Shown here: positions 1 to 7,331 of the stretch, piece after piece | Numbering within the stretch: position 1 is the first letter of the stretch | Layout: the number at the start of each line of letters is the position of its first letter | NCBI GenBank assembly: GCA_964537995.1 | Contig: CAZICW010000031.1 | Coordinates: forward strand, 1-18,083 | Length of the DNA: 18,083 nucleotides | Source of the DNA: JAFLUQ01 sp964537995 | Lineage (GTDB): Bacteria; Bacillota; Clostridia; UMGS1883 | Reading direction: 5' to 3' | Translations under genes and position numbers: made by a program | Notes under the pieces: model-generated | Told to the model about the DNA's origin: nothing | Databases searched by the model: none | Seen by the model: the letters and a program-made list of their open reading frames with translations, nothing else

Positions 1-51
1 AGTGACAACAGATTTACAGTCTGCCCCCTTTGGCCGCTCGGGAACTCCTCC
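1..51 (-). tRNA. tRNA-Tyr (anticodon GTA), 3' part cut off by the window edge
   Basis: Read on the minus strand, the sequence starts GGAGGAGTTCCCGAGCGG (acceptor and D-arm), continues through the anticodon stem-loop with CTGTAAAT (anticodon GTA), and runs into the variable arm at position 1. The long variable arm, T-arm and CCA end lie outside the window. The GGAGGAG acceptor and a class II layout fit bacterial tRNA-Tyr. It lies 3 nt after the 3' end of tRNA-Thr and is almost certainly co-transcribed with it. Confidence 0.93.
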
Positions 52-54
52 GTA

Positions 55-130
55 TGGAGCCGGTGATGGGACTCGAACCTACGACCTGCTGATTACAAAT
101 CAGCTGCTCTACCAATTGAGCTACACCGGC
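55..130 (-). tRNA. tRNA-Thr (anticodon TGT)
   Basis: This is a complete 76-nt cloverleaf on the minus strand. The acceptor arms GCCGGTG and CACCGGC pair, the D-arm is AGCTCAATTGGTAGAGC, the anticodon stem CTGAT/ATCAG holds the loop TTTGTAA (anticodon TGT), and the T-loop is GGTTCGAGTCCC. The discriminator base is T and CCA is encoded (TGG at 55-57 on the plus strand). It is the first gene of a Thr-Tyr tRNA pair. A small palindrome (AAGCC-GCG-GGCTT, 131-143) sits directly against the 5' end and may help processing. Confidence 0.97.
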
Positions 131-223
131 AAGCCCGCGGCTTGAGCCTTGCCGCGCGTTTCGCGTCTTACGAGTCCGCGATTTCTTCGCCCGTACTCAC
201 GCTCTTTGCTCGGCACGTTTGTT

Positions 224-252
224 ATTCTAACATAAATTATCGGGCTTGTCAA
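224..252 (-). promoter_or_regulatory. Promoter of the tRNA-Thr/tRNA-Tyr unit
   Basis: On the minus strand a perfect -35 (TTGACA, 247-252) is followed after 17 nt by TAGAAT (224-229). Transcription would start near 217, giving a leader of about 87 nt before tRNA-Thr. No other feature is seen in the leader apart from short GC-rich inverted repeats. The promoter is divergent from that of the surface-protein gene. Confidence 0.88.
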
Positions 253-338
253 TACTTTTTTTAAATTTATTTTTACTTTATTTTTCGGGAAATATTGGGA
301 ATAAATTCCTCACGCGCATGAAGAAACCGTTTAAAGAA

Positions 339-367
339 TTGACATCGTATGAAGCTTATGTTATAAT
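339..367 (+). promoter_or_regulatory. Housekeeping (sigma-A) promoter of the YcdB/SLH-like surface-protein gene
   Basis: TTGACA at 339-344 and TATAAT at 362-367 are separated by exactly 17 nt, a perfect consensus. The predicted start near 374 leaves a leader of about 130 nt before the ATG at 505. Confidence 0.9.
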
Positions 368-430
368 TATCTTGCAGCCGCCGATAAAGATCATTTTTGA
401 AAATTTTATCATTTTTACTGCAAAAATCAG

Positions 431-456
431 GGAACTTTTTCCCGTTTCGCGCGTCT
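431..456 (+). promoter_or_regulatory. Possible ECF-sigma-type second promoter
   Basis: GGAAC followed by a T-run (431-440) and CGTCT (452-456) are spaced by 16 nt. This is the -35/-10 arrangement typical of extracytoplasmic-function sigma factors (GGAAC, 16-17 nt, then a CGTC- or TCTA-type -10). It sits within the leader made by the upstream sigma-A promoter and about 45 nt before the start codon. The gene encodes an envelope protein, which fits stress-regulated expression. The match is by eye only and no ECF sigma gene is in the window. Confidence 0.45.
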
Positions 457-504
457 ATATTAAAACGGACAATGCTCCGTAAAATCAAACAAGGAGGAAT
501 ATCC

Positions 505-2619
505 ATGAAAAAAATATTGAAAAAAGCGGCGGTGGCGGCATTGGCGGCAATTATGACTTTCGCGGCAATCGGCGTCACGGCGGATACCGGAACGGCGGCA
601 ACCGACGTCACGGTCGAAAAGGCCATCGCGTTGGCAAAATTGCTGCTCCCCATTCCCGACGATTTGACCGAATTTGAATACGACAAATGGGAAAACAACA
701 ACGGTGAGCAGTCATATTACTTAACTTGGCGCAACGAAGATAATACCCGCGAAGCGGAAGTGCAGGTCAACAAATACGGGACGATTGTTTACTATTGGTT
801 TTACGACAGCAACTCGAGCAGCAAGGGACTTTCGGGATACACAAGGAGCGAGCTTTGGCAGCGCGCGGACGAATTTCTTAAAAACGCCGTTCCCGACCAA
901 GCCGAAAGCTTGGTGCTTTCGGAGGAAGACAGCACGGCTCAACGCGCCGAATTCAACCGCTACGAAAACGGTGTGCGCGTTGAAGACAACGGCGCGTCGG
1001 TAGGCATAAATGCCATAACGGGCGAAATTACGTATTTTTCTCTCCATTGGGATTTTGAAAGCGAATTTCCCGCGGAGGAGCCGGCGATAACCTCCGACGA
1101 GGGACTTGCCGCTCTGAGCGGAGGCGCGGTCAGACTTGAATACGACACCTTCCGTAATGACGAAACGGCAACGGTCTTTTCCGTATACGCGGCAGACGCC
1201 ATGCGCGGCCTATCTGAGCAGCGCGGGATATACACGGCCTTTCCCGTATACGCGGCAGATACCTCCTACCGCGCAAGTGCGGCTGACGGCACGCTTTTCA
1301 AGGCGTCGCAGCCGGAATCATTTTCGGCTGACGCCTCAAGCGCATCTGCGGACTTGGCGGCGGGCGAATCGGGCTCTGCCGGCGGCGGAGATCAAAACTA
1401 CAAGCTCACGCAGGAGGAGCTTGCCGCGGTTGAAGCCATGCAGTCTCTGATAACAAAGGAGCAAGCAAAGGAAAAGCTCTCTTCTCTGACTGAGCTTTGG
1501 CTGCCCGACAGCTACAGCCTGAGCGCGGGATATTTCACCGTAAAGGATGGCGACAAGACCTCCTACAGGCTGAACTTAAAATATACCACCGAGGACGACG
1601 GCACCGGGAGCGTTTACATGGACGCGGAAAGCGGCGAAATAACCTCCGTCGCAATTTATCGCGACGGTATGTACAAAGCTCCTCAAAACCCCGTTTCGGA
1701 CGAAGACTGTGACGCCGTCGCCGTTTCGTTTATCGAAAAAATAAAGGATATAAGCGAATACCGTTCCTATAGCGATCGCGCGGACTTCGCTTCGGACTCA
1801 AATTACAATTACACCAAGCAGTATGTAAGATACATAGGCGAAATTCCCTATCCCGACGATTATAAGACCGCAAAGGTTTCAAAAAGCAGCGGCAAGGTTT
1901 ATTCCTACAGCGAATACTCTCCCGACGCGGAAATAATAATTCCCGAAGCTCTGACCGATAAGCTTGAAGCGGTAAAGGCAAATTATGAGGCGGAGCTTGT
2001 TTATACCTATAATGAGGGCGTCGTCGCGCTTGCCTACGCGCTTTCTCCTCTCAGCGACCTCAGCGAGATAAAGGCGGAAACCGGCGAAGCCATCGGCTAC
2101 AACGGCGAAATCGTCAAAAGCAGGGGCGAAAAAGCCGACGAAAGCGGACATTGGGCTTGGGAGATTTTCAATATCATGCGCGAAAACAATATCTATATCG
2201 ACGGCGCGTATTCCCTTGACGACAAAATCAATCGGAACGATTTCATGACTCTTGCGCGCATGGGAATCCGAAGAGGCGACCTGCCGTTCAGCTGGTACTA
2301 TGACGAATCGGACGGCTCCGAAACCGTAACCCGTGAAGCGGCGGCAAAAACGCTTATGAGGCTCATGGGCTGGGAAAGGCTGATTGACCTTGACGTTTTC
2401 AAAACCGATTTTGCAGATGAAGCCGATTTCGAGGGCGGCGTAGGCGGAGCCGCGGTGCTTGAGGGGCTTGGTATTCTCACGGGCGAGAACGGGCGATACT
2501 ATCCCTTGCGTGAGCTTACATACGGCGAAGCCTACGTTATAGCTTACAGACTGGCAACCGCCGTTGACGGAGACGACGGCGATGATTCGGCCACGCCGGC
2601 GGTATACACGGCGGAATAA
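505..2619 (+). CDS. Exported YcdB/YcdC-like repeat protein with C-terminal SLH-like region
   Basis: This is a 704-residue protein. The ATG at 505 is chosen because AAGGAGG lies 7 nt before it; an in-frame start at 397 would ignore this site and place coding sequence over the promoter region. Residues 1-32 form a signal peptide (MKKILKKA, then an Ala-rich hydrophobic core). About 35-230 and 315-540 contain modules of the YcdB/YcdC and propeptide/YPEB type, with strands such as YRLNLKYTTEDDG followed by VYMDAESGEITS. About 230-300 is a low-complexity Ala/Ser/Gly linker. From about 548 there is an SLH-like segment (GHWAWEIFNIMRENNIYI, then DDKINRNDFMTLARM), then EAAAKTLMRLMGW and YGEAYVIAYRLA as weaker repeats. 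It probably sits on the cell surface, held to the wall by the SLH-like part. No catalytic residues are recognised. It is monocistronic, with its own promoters and hairpins downstream. Confidence 0.85.
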   Translation: MKKILKKAAVAALAAIMTFAAIGVTADTGTAATDVTVEKAIALAKLLLPIPDDLTEFEYDKWENNNGEQSYYLTWRNEDNTREAEVQVNKYGTIVYYWFYDSNSSSKGLSGYTRSELWQRADEFLKNAVPDQAESLVLSEEDSTAQRAEFNRYENGVRVEDNGASVGINAITGEITYFSLHWDFESEFPAEEPAITSDEGLAALSGGAVRLEYDTFRNDETATVFSVYAADAMRGLSEQRGIYTAFPVYAADTSYRASAADGTLFKASQPESFSADASSASADLAAGESGSAGGGDQNYKLTQEELAAVEAMQSLITKEQAKEKLSSLTELWLPDSYSLSAGYFTVKDGDKTSYRLNLKYTTEDDGTGSVYMDAESGEITSVAIYRDGMYKAPQNPVSDEDCDAVAVSFIEKIKDISEYRSYSDRADFASDSNYNYTKQYVRYIGEIPYPDDYKTAKVSKSSGKVYSYSEYSPDAEIIIPEALTDKLEAVKANYEAELVYTYNEGVVALAYALSPLSDLSEIKAETGEAIGYNGEIVKSRGEKADESGHWAWEIFNIMRENNIYIDGAYSLDDKINRNDFMTLARMGIRRGDLPFSWYYDESDGSETVTREAAAKTLMRLMGWERLIDLDVFKTDFADEADFEGGVGGAAVLEGLGILTGENGRYYPLRELTYGEAYVIAYRLATAVDGDDGDDSATPAVYTAE
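1171..1259 (+). repeat. In-frame 26-bp direct repeat inside the surface-protein gene
   Basis: Positions 1171-1196 and 1234-1259 match at 24 of 26 bases and are offset by 63 bp (21 codons). They give the peptide repeats VFSVYAAD and AFPVYAAD in the linker region. This looks like a local tandem duplication that kept the frame. Confidence 0.8.
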
Positions 2620-2637
2620 AAAACGGCTCGGATAAGA

Positions 2638-2662
2638 CTGTCCCCACGCTTCGGCGGGACAG
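2638..2662 (+). repeat. GC-rich hairpin after the surface-protein gene
   Basis: CTGTCCC (2638-2644) pairs with GGGACAG (2656-2662) around an 11-nt loop, 19 nt after the stop codon. No U-tract follows, so it is not called a terminator by itself. It may act with the stronger hairpin at 2700-2739. Confidence 0.6.
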
Positions 2663-2699
2663 CCCAAAGGAGCTTCGTTTCGTAAAAAGCATGGAAATA

Positions 2700-2739
2700 G
2701 GCTGCGGCAAAACGGTTCCCTGACCGATTTGCCGCAGCC
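2700..2739. terminator. Strong hairpin between convergent genes, probable bidirectional terminator
   Basis: GGCTGCGGCAAA (2700-2711) pairs perfectly with TTTGCCGCAGCC (2728-2739). An inner CGGT/ACCG stem follows after one A-A mismatch. It lies between the stop of the rightward surface-protein gene (2619) and the stop of the leftward peptidase gene (2768). The downstream T-runs are short on both strands (CTTTATG to the right, TATTTCCATGCTTTTT to the left), so efficiency is uncertain. Confidence 0.65.
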
Positions 2740-2767
2740 CTTTATGTCGGAAAATTCGAGCGTGACT

Positions 2768-4156
2768 TTATTTACACAATTTATAAATCGCCCTCGCGTA
2801 TATTTTGGCGATATTCAGCAGGGTTTCCACGTTTATATGCTCATCCGCGCCGTGCATATTGTTCTCCTCGCCGGGCATTACCGCGCCGTATGCGACGCCG
2901 CCGTCAACGGTGTGGAGATATGTCGCGCCGCCCTCGGCGATGCACCTGCCCTCTTTTCCCGTGACGTCGGTGTAGCAATCCAGCAAGGTGCGGATAAAAT
3001 CGCTGTCCGACGGCACAAGATGCCCCTCCATGACGTGGGAAAAATTAAGCTCCGCTCCGAGAGGCTCAAACGCCGCGCGAACGCGCCGCTCAACCTCGTC
3101 CGCTCTGACCGTTGCGGGGAAGCGAATATCAACTCCGCCCGAAAGTCTGCCGTTTTCCGCGTTGAACAGGCTAAACAGAGCCGTAAGCGCGCCCGATTCC
3201 GCGTCGCTCATTTTAAGGCCGGCGTGTGCGCCGTCGCTCTCGCCAAAGGGAAAAAGCCCGTACAGCGCCGCCGCCGCGCGGAGAAGCTCGCTGTCGTCAA
3301 GCTTCATCGTCAGCAGCAGCTTTATCAGTCCCGTCAAGGCATTTACGCCCTTTTCGGGAACGGAACCGTGCGCTGACAGACCCTTGGCAAAAAGTCTTAC
3401 TCCGCCGTCGCAGGGCAAAACGTCAACAGCTGTTTCCGCTTCCGAAGCAAGCCGCTTCGCCTCGTCAATTCCGACGCCCAGCACTGTCGCCTCCGCCCTG
3501 TCGGGCACGGCGTTGACAACATTGCCCGCCTTAAGACTCGCAAGCGCTCTGCCCGTTTCGTTTACGGTGTAATCGCGGCCGAACGAGAATTGAAAAACGC
3601 CCTTTTCAACATTTATAACGGGGAATTCTCCGTCGGGCGAAAGCATCATTTTCGGAAGCGGCTTTCTGCTTCTGTAATATTCCAAATCGCCCATTCCCGA
3701 TTCCTCGTCGGAGCCGAACAGCAGCCGCACATTTTCGGAAAGCTCCGCGCCGCCGGCCTTCAGAGCCTTGACAGCATAAAGAACAGCTATCGCCGGTCCC
3801 TTATCGTCGATTGTTCCGCGTCCGAACACAGCCTTTCCTTTGCGTACAAGCTTGAACGGCTCGGATGTCCAGCCGCTTCCCTCGGGAACAACGTCCAAAT
3901 GGGCAATGATGCCGAGAGCGGTTTGCGCATCGTTATAGTCGCATTCCAGCATATAATTTTCATGGTTTACCGTACTCAATCCCGCCTCGCGCGCAAGCTC
4001 CCCCATTTTCGCAAGCGCCGCGGCGCAGGCCGAACCGAAGGGCTTTCCCTCCTCGGCGGAGCCGCGTTTGCTGGGAATTTCCACAAGCGACGCAAGGTCG
4101 CCGAGAAGCCTGTCCGAGTTATCCTCCAAATATTTATCTATGGCTGAAAAATCCAA
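2768..4156 (-). CDS. pepV: M20-family dipeptidase, PepV-like
   Basis: This 462-residue cytoplasmic metallopeptidase of the M20 family most resembles PepV/Sapep dipeptidases, which hydrolyse dipeptides with broad specificity using two zinc ions. Visible metal-site motifs are HLDVVPEG (H86, D88), GRGTIDDKGP (D117/D118), GSDEESG (E151/E152), SPDGEFP (D175) and NMHGADEH near the C terminus (H435 or H440). The length is normal for PepV (about 465). The start is a TTG at 4156, preceded by GAGGGGAG with about 8 nt spacing; no ATG occurs nearby in frame. The stop codon of the upstream M24 peptidase gene overlaps this ribosome site (15-nt gap), so the two are translationally linked. It is the last gene of the dpp-peptidase unit, consistent with breakdown of imported dipeptides. 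The family call is firm; the substrate is inferred. Confidence 0.9.
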   Translation of the reverse strand: MDFSAIDKYLEDNSDRLLGDLASLVEIPSKRGSAEEGKPFGSACAAALAKMGELAREAGLSTVNHENYMLECDYNDAQTALGIIAHLDVVPEGSGWTSEPFKLVRKGKAVFGRGTIDDKGPAIAVLYAVKALKAGGAELSENVRLLFGSDEESGMGDLEYYRSRKPLPKMMLSPDGEFPVINVEKGVFQFSFGRDYTVNETGRALASLKAGNVVNAVPDRAEATVLGVGIDEAKRLASEAETAVDVLPCDGGVRLFAKGLSAHGSVPEKGVNALTGLIKLLLTMKLDDSELLRAAAALYGLFPFGESDGAHAGLKMSDAESGALTALFSLFNAENGRLSGGVDIRFPATVRADEVERRVRAAFEPLGAELNFSHVMEGHLVPSDSDFIRTLLDCYTDVTGKEGRCIAEGGATYLHTVDGGVAYGAVMPGEENNMHGADEHINVETLLNIAKIYARAIYKLCK

Positions 4157-4171
4157 AGCCGCACACTCCCC

Positions 4172-5251
4172 TCAATCTATTACAATAAGCTCCTTTGAGA
4201 AGCTGTTCAGAACCTCAACGCCGTCCTCCGTAACCATAACAAGATCCTCAATGCGCACTCCGACGTCCCCGTCTATATATATGCCCGGCTCTACGGAAAA
4301 AGTCATGCCCGGCTTTACGGGGCTTGTGTTTGTTTCGGAAACGTCGCCGTATTCGTGAACCTCAATGCCTATGGAATGTCCGAGACGGTGAGTAAAATTT
4401 TTCCCGTATCCCGCGGCTGTTATTACATCGCGGGCGGCTTTGTCAATATCGCAGAAGCGCACCCCGGGGCGGATTGAGTCAATCGCCGCCTGCTGCGCTT
4501 TTTTAACGATTTCATAAATTTTCCTGTGTTCGTCGGATACCTTTTTATAGAAGAATGTGCGCGTCATGTCGGAGCAGTAACCGTTTTTCAGGCAACCGAC
4601 GTCAATCAGCACACAGTCGCCCTCCTTAAGAGTGTTCGCGCCCGGCTCGTAGTGTCCGATTGCCGCCGCCGCGCCGAAGCCGACAAGCGGTTCAAAGGAA
4701 CAGCCCTCCGCGCCCTCGCTGCGGTAAAGCTCCGGCAAATGCGACGCAAGCTCGGTTTCGGTCATTCCGCCGCGGATAAGCCCCGCAAGACCGCCCATCG
4801 CGTTGTCGTTTGCCTTGCTTGCCTCCCGCATGAGCCTTGCTTCCTCGTCATCCTTCATGCTGCGGACGAAATCCACGCACTCCGATGAATTTCTGTAATC
4901 GCTTGCCGCGCCGCACTCCATAAGGCGCAGCAGGAATCGCGCCTCAAGCTTCTTGTCTATGCCCAAGGGCTTGCCGCTGTCGGTATATTCCGCAAGCAGC
5001 GCCGCCGCGTCGGTATTGTCGTCAAAGCGCACCTTTTCTACGCCAAGCTCCTCGTTCACGGTAAAAAGATTGTTTATAAAAATTCGGTTTTTGGAGCTGT
5101 CCTTGTTTACATAAAGCGCCAGCATTCTTTCCCCCGGCTTTATCATTCTGCCCGTGAGGTAGAATATCGAGTACGGGTCGGAAATAACCATCTGCTCCAG
5201 ACCCTTTTCGTCAAGCCGCGCAATTATCCTCTCCAGCCTCTGTGTTTTCAT
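4172..5251 (-). CDS. M24-family Xaa-Pro peptidase (PepQ/PepP-like)
   Basis: This 359-residue protein has the two-domain layout of prolidases and aminopeptidase P: a creatinase-type N-terminal domain (about 1-130) and a pita-bread metallopeptidase domain (about 135-355). Metal ligands are visible: D217 (IDVGC), D228 (DMTRTF), H292 (HRLGHSIG), E321 (VEPGIYI) and E335 (RIEDL), with H299 (VHE) nearby. It would cleave peptides with proline at the second position and release free amino acids in the cytoplasm. The ATG at 5251 is preceded by AAGGAAAGG. It starts 21 nt after the dppF stop and is followed after 15 nt by pepV. Motifs alone do not separate prolidase (PepQ, dipeptides) from aminopeptidase P (longer peptides), so no symbol is given. 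Confidence 0.92.
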   Translation of the reverse strand: MKTQRLERIIARLDEKGLEQMVISDPYSIFYLTGRMIKPGERMLALYVNKDSSKNRIFINNLFTVNEELGVEKVRFDDNTDAAALLAEYTDSGKPLGIDKKLEARFLLRLMECGAASDYRNSSECVDFVRSMKDDEEARLMREASKANDNAMGGLAGLIRGGMTETELASHLPELYRSEGAEGCSFEPLVGFGAAAAIGHYEPGANTLKEGDCVLIDVGCLKNGYCSDMTRTFFYKKVSDEHRKIYEIVKKAQQAAIDSIRPGVRFCDIDKAARDVITAAGYGKNFTHRLGHSIGIEVHEYGDVSETNTSPVKPGMTFSVEPGIYIDGDVGVRIEDLVMVTEDGVEVLNSFSKELIVID

Positions 5252-5272
5252 CGTTTATCAGCCTTTCCTTAA

Positions 5273-6247
5273 TTATTCATAGAGCTTGCACGCCACATAA
5301 TGTCCGCCGCCGACATCCTTGAGCACACTTTCGTAGTTCTCGCAGCCGTCCGTGCGCTTAAAGCACCTTGAGCAAAAGCGGCAGCCGTCGGGCGGATTTA
5401 TCGGAGTCGGAACATCGCCCTCCAAAATTATGCGTTCGCGCCTTTCCTCCGGATCGACCGACGGAATTGCGGAAAGCAAAGCCTGAGTATAGGGATTGAG
5501 CGGATTATCGTAAAGAGCCTCCTTGTCGGCGACCTCCATAAGCTTTCCCAGATACATAACGCCGACCCTGTCGCTTATATGCTTGACAACGTTCAGCCCA
5601 TGGGCGATAAAAAGATATGTCAGCCCGAATTCGTCCTTCAAATCGTCCAGCAAATTCAGCACCTGAGCCTGAATGGATACGTCAAGCGCCGACACCGGCT
5701 CATCGCAGACAATAAGCTTCGGATTCACCGCCAAAGCCCGCGCAATTCCGACTCTCTGGCGCTGTCCGCCCGAAAATTCATGGGCATAGCGGTTGCGTTG
5801 GTGATTTGCAAGTCCCACACATTCCAAAAGTCGATTAACTCTTTTCTCTATTTCGTTTTTCGGCACAATTTTATTCACAATCATGGGTTCGGCAATTATG
5901 TCGCCGATGGTCATTCTCGGATTAAGCGAAGAATACGGGTCTTGAAATATAAGCTGAATTTCCTTGCAGTACGCGCGCCGCTCCTTCGGCTTCAGCGCCG
6001 TAAGATCGGTTCCGTTATAGATAATTTTCCCGCTTGTGGGCTTGTACAGATTCACAAGCATTTTGCCTATGGTGGACTTTCCGCAGCCCGATTCGCCCAC
6101 AAGACCGAACGCCTCTCCCTTGTATATTTTGAAAGAAACATCGTCCACGGCCTTCAGCACCGCTGTCGGCTTTCCGAAAAAGCTGCGTTCGACGACGAAA
6201 TGCTTTGTCAGTCTCTGAACCTCCAAAAGGACTTCCTTTTCAGCCAT
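5273..6247 (-). CDS. dppF: Dipeptide/oligopeptide ABC transporter ATP-binding protein DppF/OppF
   Basis: This is a 324-residue ABC ATPase of the peptide/nickel import family, one of the pair that powers the DppBC permease. It shows Walker A GESGCGKST (51-59), Q-loop Q102 in FQDPYSSLNP, signature SGGQRQR (159-165), Walker B LIVCDEP (178-184), D-loop SALD, and switch histidine H216. The segment is AHGLNV, where AHDL or SHDL is usual. The C-terminal Cys-rich extension (CRFCSRC) is typical of DppD/OppD-type proteins. The ATG at 6247 is chosen because GGAGG lies 10 nt before it, inside the end of dppD; an upstream in-frame start at 6367 would overlap dppD by over 100 nt and lacks this site. It begins 2 nt after the dppD stop, so coupling is likely. 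Confidence 0.94.
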   Translation of the reverse strand: MAEKEVLLEVQRLTKHFVVERSFFGKPTAVLKAVDDVSFKIYKGEAFGLVGESGCGKSTIGKMLVNLYKPTSGKIIYNGTDLTALKPKERRAYCKEIQLIFQDPYSSLNPRMTIGDIIAEPMIVNKIVPKNEIEKRVNRLLECVGLANHQRNRYAHEFSGGQRQRVGIARALAVNPKLIVCDEPVSALDVSIQAQVLNLLDDLKDEFGLTYLFIAHGLNVVKHISDRVGVMYLGKLMEVADKEALYDNPLNPYTQALLSAIPSVDPEERRERIILEGDVPTPINPPDGCRFCSRCFKRTDGCENYESVLKDVGGGHYVACKLYE

Positions 6248-6249
6248 AA

Positions 6250-7236
6250 TTAATTTTCCTCCGTTTCCTCGGAATATAAGAAGCAGCGCACCTTTCTGCC
6301 GCTTCCGTCGGGCAAATCGGTCAGAGCCGGCATTTTGAGACGGCATTTTTCCATACAGCTTTCGCACCTGTCGGCAAATGTGCAGCCCGCCGGAAGCCTT
6401 GTCGTATCGGGAACCGTCCCTCTTATCATATACAGACGGTCGCGGTCGTCGTTGAGCTTGGGAATGGACTCAATCAAGCCCTTTGTATAGGGATGCTTCG
6501 GAGCTTCAAAAAGCTCCCTGACCTCCGCCTGCTCCACAATCCGTCCGCAGTACATTACAACCACCCTGTCGGCGGTTTCGGCGACAACGCCGAGGTCATG
6601 CGTTATCAGCATAACAGCCATGCCTATCTCGTTTCTGAGCCTGTCTATAAGGTCAAGAATCTGCGCCTGAATCGTAACGTCAAGAGCCGTGGTCGGCTCA
6701 TCGGCAATCAGAAGCTCGGGACTGCAGCAGAGCGCCATTGCAATCATAACTCTTTGGCGCATACCGCCCGACATCTGATGCGGATAATCGCGGATGCGCT
6801 GCTCCGGCGAAGGGATTCCGACAACGCGGAGCATTTCCGTCGCGCGGTTCATCGCCTGCTTCTTATTCATATCGGTGTGCGTCAGAATAGATTCGCAAAT
6901 CTGATCGCCTATTCTCTGCACGGGATTAAGAGAGGTCATCGGCTCTTGAAAAATCATGGATATTTTGTCGCCGCGGATAGCCCTCATTTCATTCGGGGAT
7001 TTTTTGCGTAAATCCTCGCCGTTAAAAATTATCGTTCCGTCCGTAACCTGCCCCGGCTCGCGTATCAAGCCCATAACCGACAGCGACGTAACGCTTTTTC
7101 CGCTGCCCGACTCGCCGACAACTGCAAGAATCTCGCCCTTGGCGACGTCGAAGCTAACATTGTTTACCGCCTTTACGATGCCTCTTTTAACTTTAAACTC
7201 GGTTTTGAGGTTTGAAACCTCCAGCAGCGAAGCCAT
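6250..7236 (-). CDS. dppD: Dipeptide/oligopeptide ABC transporter ATP-binding protein DppD/OppD
   Basis: This 328-residue ABC ATPase is the partner of DppF. It has Walker A GESGSGKS (41-48), Q-loop FQEPMTSLNP (Q97), signature MSGGMRQR (155-162), Walker B LLIADEP (175-181), D-loop TALD, and the H-loop THDLGV (H213). The C-terminal Cys cluster (CTFADRCESCMEKC) is typical of peptide-importer ATPases and may bind an iron-sulfur cluster in some homologues. The ATG at 7236 follows a strong AGGAGGTG site. A 95-nt gap separates it from dppC; dppF follows after 2 nt. The OppD/DppD/GsiA distinction is by operon context and cannot be settled from motifs. Confidence 0.95.
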   Translation of the reverse strand: MASLLEVSNLKTEFKVKRGIVKAVNNVSFDVAKGEILAVVGESGSGKSVTSLSVMGLIREPGQVTDGTIIFNGEDLRKKSPNEMRAIRGDKISMIFQEPMTSLNPVQRIGDQICESILTHTDMNKKQAMNRATEMLRVVGIPSPEQRIRDYPHQMSGGMRQRVMIAMALCCSPELLIADEPTTALDVTIQAQILDLIDRLRNEIGMAVMLITHDLGVVAETADRVVVMYCGRIVEQAEVRELFEAPKHPYTKGLIESIPKLNDDRDRLYMIRGTVPDTTRLPAGCTFADRCESCMEKCRLKMPALTDLPDGSGRKVRCFLYSEETEEN

Positions 7237-7331
7237 TCGGCTTCACCTCCTATTCTGTAGTCTTATATTTTTCTTATTATGAGAATACGGGAACGGGATT
7301 GCGGTTTTCAAGCTTCGATTCCCGATTTTTT
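7237..7331 (-). other. 95-nt gap between dppC and dppD
   Basis: This is the longest gap within the permease/ATPase part of the unit. It holds a weak inverted repeat (CGGGAA ... TTCCCG on the minus strand) with no following U-tract, and the dppD ribosome site. No promoter with both boxes was recognised, so read-through from dppC is assumed. Confidence 0.4.

Larger units (their letters stand above)
131..504. other. Divergent intergenic region between the tRNA unit and the surface-protein gene
   Basis: This 374-nt gene-free stretch holds the tRNA leader (131-223), the tRNA promoter (224-252), an AT-rich spacer, and the rightward promoters and 5' leader of the surface-protein gene (339-504). The open frames across it lack ribosome sites and overlap the promoters, so no coding sequence is called. 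Confidence 0.7.

Noticed and set aside
397..504. Upstream in-frame start for the surface-protein gene
   Set aside because: It would place coding sequence over the possible ECF promoter and give an N terminus without signal character; AAGGAGG directly before the ATG at 505 decides the start.
6248..6367. Longer N terminus for dppF
   Set aside because: It would overlap dppD by over 100 nt and precede the conserved ABC start; the ribosome site at 6258-6262 supports 6247.
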